A stretch of DNA of 14,197 nt from Candidatus Helarchaeota archaeon (GCA_013375405.1 JABXJU010000107.1:1-14197), one strand, 5' to 3'. Positions 1 to 7,111 are shown, counted from the first letter of the stretch. The notes: a model not told the origin generated them from the sequence alone. Numbers and translations: made by a program.

Positions 1-224
1 CCTTTCCTGTATAAATATTTTAATAATTTATCGGTATCATATTCTTCTCTTTCAATTTTGAGATAATTAAAAGAATCGCCTTTTTTTTCTATGATTACTG
101 CAAGAACATTTTTAATTCTCCCACTAGTATTAGGATCTTGAATTAATATCTCTATAGGATTATTCACATCTATTTTTTCTCTCTTAAGTATGAATTCTCC
201 AATATTATAAATATCCTGAATCAT
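1..224 (-). CDS. cas8b: Probable type I-B CRISPR protein Cas8b (Csh1/TM1802 family), N-terminal fragment
   Basis: The frame opens at ATG 224 and stays open to the window edge, giving 74 residues. It begins MIQDIYNIGEFILKRE and continues with an NVLAVIIEKKGDSF stretch and then LKIEREEYDTDKLLKYLYRK. From memory of the family, this layout is the N-terminus of Cas8b large subunits of type I-B Cascade: an initial IxxIYxIGexIL helix, a beta strand with a VLxIxIE pattern, then an EEYDxxKLxKYLYR segment. Cas8b would recognise the PAM and hold the crRNA-guided complex together. Cas7, cas5 and cas3 would be expected further left, outside the window. No CRISPR repeats are visible here. The start is supported by a TATA-like element about 23 bp upstream, which suggests a leaderless mRNA. 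Identification rests on a short fragment without a search, so it is probable and not certain. Confidence 0.62.
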   Translation of the reverse strand, partial: MIQDIYNIGEFILKREKIDVNNPIEILIQDPNTSGRIKNVLAVIIEKKGDSFNYLKIEREEYDTDKLLKYLYRK

Positions 225-240
225 TTATCCCTATATCCAC

Positions 241-254
241 TAAAATTTATAATT
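241..254 (-). promoter_or_regulatory. TATA-like box of the cas8b-like gene
   Basis: On the minus strand the sequence reads AATTATAAATTTTA, centred about 23 bp before ATG 224. With the usual archaeal TATA-to-start distance of about 25 bp, transcription would begin at or next to the ATG, so the message would be leaderless. No Shine-Dalgarno-like sequence precedes the ATG, which fits. The site is inferred from spacing and composition only. Confidence 0.45.
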
Positions 255-635
255 AGAACTTTGACGATTTTACAATTATAATTTTAGCTCTCGGAATTTT
301 TTAAATAATTTAAATGAGCTTTTATCGTAAAATAAAGAAGAATCCTCAATATAAATTTTTTAATTCAGAATAGGTACATAAGAATGGGATTACGTATTAA
401 AATTTTTTTGATTTTTTGATCTCATTGCTATTGATAGAGAAAAATGGATTAAACGTTATATTTTAATAATAAGGAATAAAGATTTTATGCGCATGTATTG
501 GAAAACAGCTTTAGGTTATTAAAATGCCTTATACGAAAACAGCAGTAACTAATAGACTAAAAAAAGATTTAGCATATAAAGAAATGATTCAAAATAAAAC
601 ATATACTTGCTTTGACTCTTACTAATTTGCGCCCA

Positions 636-660
636 TTAAAAAGAATCTCCTTTATTCTTT
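636..660 (-). terminator. Putative terminator of the acylase gene
   Basis: Just after the TAA stop (663-665, minus strand) the transcript can form a small GAAT/ATTC stem followed by UUCUUUUU. A weak stem plus U-tract is typical of archaeal intrinsic termination. The stem is short, so the U-run is the main evidence. Confidence 0.35.
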
Positions 661-662
661 AA

Positions 663-3263
663 TTAAATTGAATAATAATAGTAACTATCTTTTGAAAGGA
701 TTCTATTATTGATAATACCTATACTACGTATACTAAAAAGCATTAGCAGAAAGAAAAAATCCCCACAAGCTAAATCCGAGAAGTTCCAATTCTCTCGGCA
801 TATAGTCCAACCCAGATTTTCCAGATAATGGGTCGATACCGGATTGCCGCTTTGCCCGCCAGGATAAATGTACAGAGATGTATCTGACATAGTTATGTTT
901 CCAAGATTAACGAGTATCCTCATGCTAGGACCGCCCCCTCCCCCTTGAGCATTTAATGCTCCTCCGTATCCATCTATGGCTATTTTTGGGCTACTGAGGG
1001 CTGATATTCCAGTCAGATGTTCAAGATAAATTGGACGTTGATTTCCCCAAATCCAATTTGACATGTCATTTCCACAAGTAGCTTGTAAGTATGCCACTGT
1101 TTCGTTTAAACTTTTTAACATCGTGTAATTTCGCCCTTCTGGGGGGCCAGTGGTCGAATTATCATCGAACCATATCGAATCGGGCTGAAACTTCGTTAAA
1201 TTTTCCAAGATTCCGTTTGGTGGTAAGCGCAATCCAGAGGCGTCATACGCACTGAATTCATCCCACGTATTTTGTTCGAATATTCTGAACCATCTTTCAA
1301 AAATCGTAGGTGCTATTAAACTTTTATTGAAGATATATCGCTGACTGGATTGATTCCACGAGAATAATTCATTCATAGCATCCATAACAGCTGGCTCATA
1401 AGTCTGTCCACCATCTATTGAATTGTTCCAATCATCCAAAAGGATTGGTAGAAATTGACTGGCTGAAAAAGCATAATTATCTAACTGAAATGTTTTAAAA
1501 TCATCTATATCCAGTAAGGGTTTGGATTCTAAGAGATCATTGATTCGTCGTGCACGATATCCCTGAGAAAACGTGTTTTCGCCAATATAGTAGTCATAGC
1601 TCCCATTTATAGATGGTTGATTGCATGATGAAACCCAACATCGATTAGGATTCACTTCCCGTGGTAATTCATTGAACGGAATGAACCCGTCCCATTCCTC
1701 GCCAAATCCAGTACCGTTTTGAACTACGTCACTTCTCAATTTTTTATCGATGGTACCGTTAATATTTAGTTTTCGGATGGGATAGATACCAGTAATTGTC
1801 ATTGCTATAGTTCCCAAATCATCAGCATAGACAATATTCTGCATACCATCAAAATATCGTAATCCATCGTTAAAATCAGAAAAATTCGTCGCTTTGTTCC
1901 ATTTATAAACCGCCTTTATCGCATTGCTGTAATTCTCATCTGGATCGACATTTCTACCAACCCATTTTAACGAGATGTTAACTGTTTCAAATCCTCTTTC
2001 TGCCATGTTGGTTACTATATCGTGATCTGTGATTAATGGCCCGTGGATCGTCTCCCGAACAGTAAAAGTAACATCAGAATCGCCTTTGACTTTAATCACT
2101 TCATTATATATCATTAAGGGTTCCCATGTTCCATTGAATAAATAATGCGTCCCATTCAACTTTTCCTCATAGAAATCGACGAAAGTGTCACTACCAATAT
2201 TAGTGAGAGACCATGCAACATGCTCATTATGTCCAATAAGAATTACTGGAGTCCCTGGAAAGCCGACGCCACAACAATTATATCCTTCCTCGCTAATCAT
2301 ATGTACCTCGTACCAAAGTGAGGGTTGTTGATAGCCTAGGTGAGGATCTCCTGCGAGAAGTGAAGTATTTGTGGTAGATTTTGAACCATTTACTGCCCAG
2401 TTATTACTGCCAAATCCTATCTCGGCTGATCCAAACAATCGAAGCCGATTATTGTCCAAAACCTTAAGTGCTTCAAGAGTTCTTACTAATGCAGAGGTTT
2501 CTCCCTCTTCTTCAAGGATTGTTAACTCTTCATATGGGATGATCGGTTCTTGAAAGGGCTCCATTCCCAAGGTATAATTGGGATAAAGCTCGGCATAAAC
2601 ACTTGCTGGTAGTTTTTCTCGTAAGAGAGTAGTATCTAAATCAGCCATAGTTCCGCTCAAATCCCAAGATTGGAGATATTTTACGAGAATACTATCAAGA
2701 GGTGTCCATGGTTCTGGAGAAACGGAAAGTAGCTTATATTCCAAAGGCATTGTCCACGGCGTTATAGAATCGATAAATTTATTCACTCCATTTGCATAAG
2801 ACTGTAATAAATTGTAAAAAAACGTTTCATTTTCCTGCAAATATGCCGTTGCATCCTGAGCAGCTCGATTGAAGCCTAGAATACGAAAATATTTATCATA
2901 TTCAAGCATTGAATCTCCTGTTAATTCGGATAGTCGTCCAGCTGGGGCTCGGCGGAACATATCCATCTCGAAGAGTCGATTTTCTGCATGTAAATACCCA
3001 AGTACAAATAGAAGATCAAGATCTGTCTGGGCATGGATATGGGGAATGCCATACTCATCAAACTGAACTGTGACCGTATCAGATAACTGTGAATCGGTTA
3101 TTGTCATATCGTGATATTGGGCATTCCCAGGTACTGTCCAAACGCCAAATGGGTTTAAAAAGTTCCCTAATGCAGGAATGATTCCAAAACTCATCGTAAG
3201 AATAATAATGAATGCAACAGTTCCGGCTGCGACACACCCTTCTTTGATTAATTTCCCTTTCAT
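663..3263 (-). CDS. Penicillin-acylase-family (Ntn hydrolase) precursor, membrane-anchored, extracellular
   Basis: An 866-residue precursor of the penicillin G/V acylase and AHL acylase superfamily, which cleaves amide-linked acyl groups after autoproteolysis into alpha and beta chains. A hydrophobic segment at residues 9-31 is an uncleaved anchor or signal. The alpha region shows DEYGIPHIHA, GYLHAENRLFEMDMFRR and GRLSELTG. The beta chain would start at Ser286 within FGSNNWAVNG (codon 2406-2408), the catalytic N-terminal nucleophile. GDPHL follows soon after, then HGP, and an Asn (about 548, SSCNQPS) followed by YRARRI, as expected for the oxyanion-hole Asn and nearby Arg. GQSGNP lies near the end. 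Many N-x-S/T sequons agree with surface location. ATG 3263 was chosen because the signal anchor follows at once and GAAGTG lies 7 nt upstream; the frame is open back to 3425, but that extension has no family features. The substrate cannot be told from the sequence. The last 45 or so residues are atypical. Confidence 0.93.
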   Translation of the reverse strand: MKGKLIKEGCVAAGTVAFIIILTMSFGIIPALGNFLNPFGVWTVPGNAQYHDMTITDSQLSDTVTVQFDEYGIPHIHAQTDLDLLFVLGYLHAENRLFEMDMFRRAPAGRLSELTGDSMLEYDKYFRILGFNRAAQDATAYLQENETFFYNLLQSYANGVNKFIDSITPWTMPLEYKLLSVSPEPWTPLDSILVKYLQSWDLSGTMADLDTTLLREKLPASVYAELYPNYTLGMEPFQEPIIPYEELTILEEEGETSALVRTLEALKVLDNNRLRLFGSAEIGFGSNNWAVNGSKSTTNTSLLAGDPHLGYQQPSLWYEVHMISEEGYNCCGVGFPGTPVILIGHNEHVAWSLTNIGSDTFVDFYEEKLNGTHYLFNGTWEPLMIYNEVIKVKGDSDVTFTVRETIHGPLITDHDIVTNMAERGFETVNISLKWVGRNVDPDENYSNAIKAVYKWNKATNFSDFNDGLRYFDGMQNIVYADDLGTIAMTITGIYPIRKLNINGTIDKKLRSDVVQNGTGFGEEWDGFIPFNELPREVNPNRCWVSSCNQPSINGSYDYYIGENTFSQGYRARRINDLLESKPLLDIDDFKTFQLDNYAFSASQFLPILLDDWNNSIDGGQTYEPAVMDAMNELFSWNQSSQRYIFNKSLIAPTIFERWFRIFEQNTWDEFSAYDASGLRLPPNGILENLTKFQPDSIWFDDNSTTGPPEGRNYTMLKSLNETVAYLQATCGNDMSNWIWGNQRPIYLEHLTGISALSSPKIAIDGYGGALNAQGGGGGPSMRILVNLGNITMSDTSLYIYPGGQSGNPVSTHYLENLGWTICRENWNFSDLACGDFFFLLMLFSIRSIGIINNRILSKDSYYYYSI

Positions 3264-3270
3264 TGTAATA

Positions 3271-3276
3271 CACTTC
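3271..3276 (-). promoter_or_regulatory. Shine-Dalgarno-like site fixing the acylase start
   Basis: The minus strand reads GAAGTG 7 nt before ATG 3263. This resembles the GAGGTG part of the anti-16S consensus and supports ATG 3263 over upstream in-frame codons. Confidence 0.5.
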
Positions 3277-3329
3277 TTTTTTCCAAGTATTTCGTTTTGT
3301 AACTGAATTGTGATATTAATTAGAGTTAA

Positions 3330-3344
3330 AAAATGATATAAAAT
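3330..3344 (-). promoter_or_regulatory. TATA-like box for the acylase gene
   Basis: The minus strand reads ATTTTATATCATTTT. It would place the transcript start near 3312 and give a leader of about 49 nt. A second AT-rich element (TTAATATCAC) lies closer to the gene, so the choice is uncertain. The intergenic region 3264-3448 serves divergent genes. Confidence 0.4.
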
Positions 3345-3405
3345 ATCCCCTTTATTTTTCGAGGGTTTCACTCGCTGTATAAGGAGAAAAATGGAATGTG
3401 TTAAG

Positions 3406-3417
3406 ATTAATATAAAA
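3406..3417 (+). promoter_or_regulatory. TATA box of the selenoprotein gene
   Basis: ATTAATATAAAA sits about 36 bp (centre) before ATG 3449, predicting a leader of about 10 nt. The core ATTAATATAAA recurs exactly at 4544 ahead of the first C11 peptidase gene, which supports it as a promoter element of this genome. Confidence 0.5.
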
Positions 3418-3448
3418 TGTTTCACTATTGTTAGTGAGAAGTGATAGT

Positions 3449-3709
3449 ATGGTAAAAGTAGAGTTCTTCACCTCTCCGTGGTGAGGAAGCTGTAGATTCC
3501 AAGAAAACGTAATTAAGCAAACGCAAGACGAAATGAAGGCCGAAAAAATCGAATGGGTAACGAGGAATGTAGCGGAACAAGAAGATAGAGAAATTGCGGT
3601 CGAATACAAAATCCGCTTTGTGCCTACAACTATCATCAATGGCGAGAAATGGCTCGTCGGAGTCTCAACAGTGGAACAATTAAAAGAAGAAATTGAAAAA
3701 TACAAATAG
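3449..3709 (+). CDS. Selenocysteine-containing thioredoxin-like protein (UxxC), in-frame UGA at codon 12
   Basis: ATG 3449 to TAG 3707-3709 gives 86 residues if the TGA at 3482-3484 is read as selenocysteine. The N-terminus is MVKVEFFTSPW-U12-G-S-C15. This is the thioredoxin/glutaredoxin active-site strand and loop with Sec replacing the first Cys of CxxC. Downstream, the whole fold is in frame: beta strand KIEWVTRNV (33-41), helix 46-55, FVPT with the cis-proline at Pro59, strand TTIIN (60-64), EKWLVGVS (66-73) and a C-terminal helix ending EEIEKYK. Length and layout match the small (about 85 aa) archaeal thioredoxins. A standard gene caller stops at UGA and misses the gene. GAAGTGAT (3438-3445), one mismatch from GAGGTGAT, precedes the ATG by 3 nt. 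A SECIS-like hairpin begins 2 nt after the stop. Expected role: cytoplasmic thiol/selenol oxidoreductase. Alternatives are a pseudogene or a TGY-to-TGA sequencing error; the SECIS argues against both. Confidence 0.88.
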
Positions 3710-3710
3710 G

Positions 3711-3763
3711 TGCTGGATGAGTCCCTCTTAAAAAGCCTAGTGTAGAGAAGATGGACGACAGCA
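3711..3763 (+). promoter_or_regulatory. Eukaryote-like SECIS element in the 3' UTR (kink-turn core)
   Basis: Folded by eye. Helix I is UGCUG (3711-3715) with CAGCA (3759-3763), 5 bp. A 3-nt bulge GAU (3716-3718) follows on the 5' side. Tandem sheared G3719.A3758 and A3720.G3757 come next. Helix II is GUCC-C-UCUU (3721-3729) with AAGA-U-GGAC (3748-3756), 8 pairs with one C.U mismatch. The A-rich bulge AAAAA is 3730-3734, and a 3-bp cap is CUA/UAG (3737-3739 with 3743-3745). The AUGA (3717-3720) opposite CGAC (3756-3759) matches the AUGA/NGAN quartet of eukaryotic SECIS, and the unpaired A's match its apical AA. Eukaryote-like SECIS elements are known from Lokiarchaeota selenoprotein genes (Mariotti and co-workers). 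Helix II is shorter than the usual eukaryotic 12-14 bp. The role is inferred from the fold and position. Confidence 0.82.
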
Positions 3764-3793
3764 GGGTTTGCCCCCATACTATTAAGGATCGAA

Positions 3794-3810
3794 AGACTTT
3801 TTATTTTCGT
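3794..3810 (+). terminator. T-tract terminator after the selenoprotein gene
   Basis: AGACTTTTTATTTTCG lies about 30 nt after the SECIS hairpin and just before the TATA-like box of the next gene. A T-rich run alone is enough for archaeal termination. A small GGG/CCC hairpin (3764-3776) comes shortly before it. Confidence 0.4.
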
Positions 3811-3822
3811 CATAAATTATTT
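3811..3822 (+). promoter_or_regulatory. TATA-like box for the two-TM HTH protein gene
   Basis: CATAAATTATTT is centred about 40 bp before ATG 3856, giving a predicted leader of about 14 nt that contains GGTTGAT (3844-3850), a weak Shine-Dalgarno match 5 nt before the start. Confidence 0.4.
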
Positions 3823-3855
3823 CTTTAATTCACAGCTGAAACTGGTTGATTCTTC

Positions 3856-4455
3856 ATGGGCTGGTTACGAAAGATACTTTGGCTCAGTGGTGGCCTCATT
3901 CTTGCAATTACCTTTATAACGATGCTATCGCAGGTTTATTGGGAGGCTTTAGGATGGGACGGGATTAATCTTAGAACTTACATTTTTTGGTATATTTTTG
4001 GTAGCCTTTTAATTGTTAGCATGTTTATATATGATATTCTATCTTACTTGTTGCTCCGATCTGACGTTCATAGGCTCATGGATGAAACAGAACAAATTAC
4101 ACCTGAAGAAATTACGAGAATGCTCGATGAACCGCTCTGGCGCGTGCTCCCAATATTTCGGAAGAGGGAAGAACCTGGTATATTAATTAGTATTTCCGGG
4201 AAATACACGCATTTTAACGAGACTTTTGAGCAGAAGTTCCTAGAGCAATATTCGCAAGGATTTTCTATCGGTGAGATTGCAAATCATTTCAATCTTTCAA
4301 AAAAAGAGATTAACTTAATTATCGATGAATTAGATTATAAAGAGGCCCTTCCGGAAGTGGAAATCCCAGCAGAAAGACCTAAACGCGAGGTCACAACGAA
4401 AGGATTACGAAAAACAGTTCGTCGTCGAAAAAAATTGAAAAAGAAAGGGCGTTAG
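3856..4455 (+). CDS. Two-TM membrane protein with cytoplasmic helix-turn-helix and basic tail
   Basis: This is a 199-residue protein of no family I can name. Hydrophobic helices at about 7-26 and 42-67 form a membrane hairpin. A cytoplasmic part follows, with an amphipathic DETEQITPEEITRMLDE segment (76-92). Residues 133-160 (QGFSIGEIANHFNLSKKEIN and on) have the look of a helix-turn-helix: short helix, turn, recognition helix. The C-terminus (182-199) is very basic, rich in RRRKK and KKKGR, suited to nucleic acid or acidic lipid contact. It could be a membrane-tethered DNA-binding regulator. Equally, the HTH-like part may be a protein-interaction domain. It has its own TATA-like box and sits between the selenoprotein gene and a secreted peptidase gene on the same strand, without tight coupling to either. 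Confidence 0.8.
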   Translation: MGWLRKILWLSGGLILAITFITMLSQVYWEALGWDGINLRTYIFWYIFGSLLIVSMFIYDILSYLLLRSDVHRLMDETEQITPEEITRMLDEPLWRVLPIFRKREEPGILISISGKYTHFNETFEQKFLEQYSQGFSIGEIANHFNLSKKEINLIIDELDYKEALPEVEIPAERPKREVTTKGLRKTVRRRKKLKKKGR

Positions 4456-4543
4456 CAATTTTCATCTTCTATTAAACATATGTAAGCATATGCTATTGCT
4501 TGATTACATCAAAGACTATAACTTTAAAACAAATGAACACAAT

Positions 4544-4555
4544 ATTAATATAAAT
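4544..4555 (+). promoter_or_regulatory. TATA box of the first C11 peptidase gene
   Basis: ATTAATATAAAT is centred about 43 bp before the GTG start at 4593. It shares its first 11 bases with the box at 3406 ahead of the selenoprotein gene. The predicted transcript start is near 4576. Confidence 0.5.
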
Positions 4556-4592
4556 TTCTTTTAATTAACGGGACGTTAAATTAGCAATCGGT

Positions 4593-7010
4593 GTGAATTG
4601 TTTGTTAAAAAGGAAATTTCTGGGATTAGTTTTATTTTTTTCTCTCATTTTTCTCATAAGTAATGTTGTTCCATTTTTTTCCGTATCCAAACCAAATAAA
4701 GTTAATCATTTACCCGTTACAAAGAAGGATATTGCAAAGTATACCTATATATCCTATATTTGTGCCGATAATAATCTCGGGAGTTATGGCAAGTCGGATG
4801 TCAATGAGATGGAAACGGGTTACAATGACAGCGTAACTGATGTCCACGTTATTTCGCTTTTAGACCTTTTAAGTGGAGGAACTACTGCCTATTACATTTC
4901 GCATGATGATCAATCTGGTACTATAACCTCTACCCAACTTGTGATACCAGGATTTCTATCGGAAGAAAATTTAGGTGATCCGAATACTTTGATTACCTAC
5001 GTTAATTTTTGCATTGCTTATTACCCTGCTGAACATTACATTCTTGATTTATGGGATCATGGAAGCGGTTGGGCGATATGTTTTGATGAAACTTCAGGAA
5101 ATGATGCCTTAACCATGGCGGAACTACGTTATGCCTTGGAGACTATTAATGCAACCACAGGAAACACTATTGATATTTTGGCGATGGACGCCTGTCTGAT
5201 GGGGACACTTGAGGTTGCTTATGAAATTCGCAATTTTGCGTCGATTCTTATTGCGTCTGAGGATGCAGTTCTAGCCCAAGGATTCCCATATGATACAATT
5301 ATCGATGATATTTGTGATGATCCAAATCAAACTATCACAGAATGTGCCAGTACAATGGTTGATTTATTCCATGCTTCCCAATTTTCCTTTTTCCCCTCCA
5401 CTCTTTCTGCGGTAAATTTATCTCTTGTAGATACTGCTATTTTTCCAAATTTTGTACCCTTCGCCCAAAATTTACATAGCTACCTCAATTATGGTATTAA
5501 AAATGAATTATACAACGCCCGCACAGCCTCGGAATCGTTCTACGATCCAGTCTATATTGACCTCTATGATTTTGCCCTGAATACTAAAAATGAAGCAAGC
5601 AATCTTACTATTCGCCAACTAGCTCAAAATTTAATCTCTAATATCAGTATTTCTATTATCAATGAAAAACATTATTATAATCCTGGAGCATATGGGTTGA
5701 GCATATACTTTCCTAGTTCCCAAGCTTCGTATTTAAGTTCATATTCTACCCATTTTGCACTTTCGAACGATACTATGTGGGATGATTTTCTCATAAAGTA
5801 TTATACAACAGCTAATTTCGGGGTCGGTTTTCGATATTACAGAATTAATGACTCCCTCGGAAATAATAATAATACCCCAGATCCGGGGGAAACTCTTATG
5901 ATTGATATCGAATTAGAAAATGTAGGTGAAATCGAAGCTGGGTTTTTAAATGGGACCTTATTTTGTCTAGATGCTGAAAATATAACTATAATGGATGGAT
6001 TCAAGTCTTATGGGAATCTAAGCATTAGCGCAACTGGGATCAAGATCTTCACCTTCAATATCAGCAGCAATTGTACGATTAATCAAGTTCTCCCCTTTAT
6101 CTTAATGACTGAGGCTATTTTTGAGCCTTATACCATTACTCGGAACTTCACCTTTGAAATAGTTGTGGGACGAAAAATTATCCTTGGTGGTAGCAGTCTC
6201 CAGACCGCGACAGAGATTTATATTGGATATTTTTATGGAAATCTACCAGGGCCAGGGGTAGATGGGGAATCTTGGTTTAAAATCAACTGTACGAAGGACT
6301 TTTACTTATTTCTAAATCTCACAGGCCCTGCTTTAACTGACTATGACGTATATGTGTATGACCCTGATGAAAAGCTAGCTTCAGTTGCTGGGAAACCTGT
6401 ATATCCTGATGAATGTAGTATGCTCATTATGCAAAGCGGCTTTCATTACATTAAAGTACTTTCATATAGCGGCGGTTATGGTTACTACGATATGTTCGTA
6501 AATATAACAACAGAGGCCTACGAAGATGGTTTATCTTATGGTACTGCATTTACGCTCTCAAGCAACGCTAGAACCAACGGAACATTACCTGGGCCAGGCT
6601 CCACTGATTACCTTTACTATCGTGTAATTGTTAGTGATGGTCAGCGACTTCAAGTTACGCTTGAAGGTGAATTTGGAGTTGACTTCGATCTTTATATCTA
6701 TGATACCGATCTCAACGAACTTGACCGCTCAAATAATTTTCTCACATCTTCCGAATATTGCGTCGTGAAAGCTTCCTCTACAGGATATTACTACATTATT
6801 ATTGTCCGGTATTTCGGATCGGGTGAATTCACTCTTGAAGTGACAGTGGATGATTTTGATCTTCCACCTTGGCTACCTATAGTGTTAATTATTTTAATCG
6901 CCTTGGCTGTCGCTTTTGGTGTTGTATTTTACTTCCATAACGTTCGGAAATCGCGTAATCTCCCCCAAACCCACCCCACTATTTCTGATGTTTCTGATAT
7001 TCACAGCTAA
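4593..7010 (+). CDS. Secreted, membrane-anchored clostripain-family (C11) cysteine peptidase with PPC domains
   Basis: An 805-residue protein. A signal segment at about 8-30 leads into a C11 (clostripain/caspase-fold, clan CD) catalytic domain, about 50-400. It carries the family motifs YICADNNLGSYG-DVNEME, LDLWDHGSGW with catalytic His156, and LAMDACLMGTLEVAYE with catalytic Cys201, followed by ASEDAVLAQGFPYD. A beta-sandwich of CARDB type is likely at about 410-525 (DPGETLMIDIELENVGE). Two PPC-like domains follow, about 550-637 (DYDVYVYDPDE) and 662-752 (DFDLYIYDTDLNELD). A TM helix at 760-782 is followed by a short basic cytoplasmic tail. The protein would sit on the outer face of the membrane; C11 enzymes usually cut after Arg or Lys, but specificity here is unknown. 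GTG 4593 is the longest start; TTG 4602, preceded by GGTG, would also keep the signal. The product of the gene at 10118 is a full-length paralogue. Confidence 0.93.
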   Translation: MNCLLKRKFLGLVLFFSLIFLISNVVPFFSVSKPNKVNHLPVTKKDIAKYTYISYICADNNLGSYGKSDVNEMETGYNDSVTDVHVISLLDLLSGGTTAYYISHDDQSGTITSTQLVIPGFLSEENLGDPNTLITYVNFCIAYYPAEHYILDLWDHGSGWAICFDETSGNDALTMAELRYALETINATTGNTIDILAMDACLMGTLEVAYEIRNFASILIASEDAVLAQGFPYDTIIDDICDDPNQTITECASTMVDLFHASQFSFFPSTLSAVNLSLVDTAIFPNFVPFAQNLHSYLNYGIKNELYNARTASESFYDPVYIDLYDFALNTKNEASNLTIRQLAQNLISNISISIINEKHYYNPGAYGLSIYFPSSQASYLSSYSTHFALSNDTMWDDFLIKYYTTANFGVGFRYYRINDSLGNNNNTPDPGETLMIDIELENVGEIEAGFLNGTLFCLDAENITIMDGFKSYGNLSISATGIKIFTFNISSNCTINQVLPFILMTEAIFEPYTITRNFTFEIVVGRKIILGGSSLQTATEIYIGYFYGNLPGPGVDGESWFKINCTKDFYLFLNLTGPALTDYDVYVYDPDEKLASVAGKPVYPDECSMLIMQSGFHYIKVLSYSGGYGYYDMFVNITTEAYEDGLSYGTAFTLSSNARTNGTLPGPGSTDYLYYRVIVSDGQRLQVTLEGEFGVDFDLYIYDTDLNELDRSNNFLTSSEYCVVKASSTGYYYIIIVRYFGSGEFTLEVTVDDFDLPPWLPIVLIILIALAVAFGVVFYFHNVRKSRNLPQTHPTISDVSDIHS

Positions 7011-7018
7011 TTGCTGAC

Positions 7019-7041
7019 TCTGAAATTCTCAGAAAATTTTA
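7019..7041 (+). terminator. Small hairpin and AT-run after the first peptidase gene
   Basis: TCTGA-AATTC-TCAGA (7019-7033) can form a 5-bp stem, followed by AAAATTTTAT. It is a possible weak terminator between the peptidase and the MFS gene. Confidence 0.3.
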
Positions 7042-7060
7042 TCTGAAAGAATGAATTCTG

Positions 7061-7070
7061 ATTTATACAA
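7061..7070 (+). promoter_or_regulatory. TATA-like box for the MFS gene
   Basis: ATTTATACAA lies about 47 bp before ATG 7112, giving a predicted leader of about 20 nt. That leader contains GAGTGA (7099-7104), a partial Shine-Dalgarno match 7 nt before ATG 7112. Confidence 0.35.
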
Positions 7071-7111
7071 TTTAATTCTCTACCATTTTTAGCGTATTGA
7101 GTGACTCTACT

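Larger units (their letters stand above)
225..662. other. AT-rich intergenic region without a convincing gene
   Basis: About 440 nt separate the start of the cas8b-like gene from the end of the acylase gene. There are no tandem repeats and no tRNA-like segments. The longest plausible plus-strand peptide (524-625, 33 residues, lysine-rich, starting MPYTKTAV) lacks a clear ribosome binding site and is not called. A TATA-like GTTATATTTTA lies near 454 and an 8-bp palindrome ATGCGCAT at 487-494, but no transcript can be inferred from them. Confidence 0.5.

Noticed and set aside
524..625. Small plus-strand peptide of 33 residues (MPYTKTAV...)
   Set aside because: No ribosome binding site or clear promoter, low-complexity composition, and no comparison possible.
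3264..3425. 54-residue N-terminal extension of the acylase
   Set aside because: The frame is open, but the extension covers the promoter-like elements and would bury the signal anchor; the SD-like GAAGTG supports ATG 3263.
3710..3790. Methanococcus-type archaeal SECIS (GAA/A internal loop with GC-rich cap)
   Set aside because: The hairpin after the stop lacks that internal loop and GC-rich upper stem; the eukaryote-like kink-turn fold fits much better.
3352..3813. Minus-strand open frame of 153 codons opposite the selenoprotein gene
   Set aside because: It lies antisense to the thioredoxin frame and its SECIS, has a Ser/Thr-rich composition without motifs, and has no start site evidence. 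It is a by-product of the UGA-containing gene being hidden.
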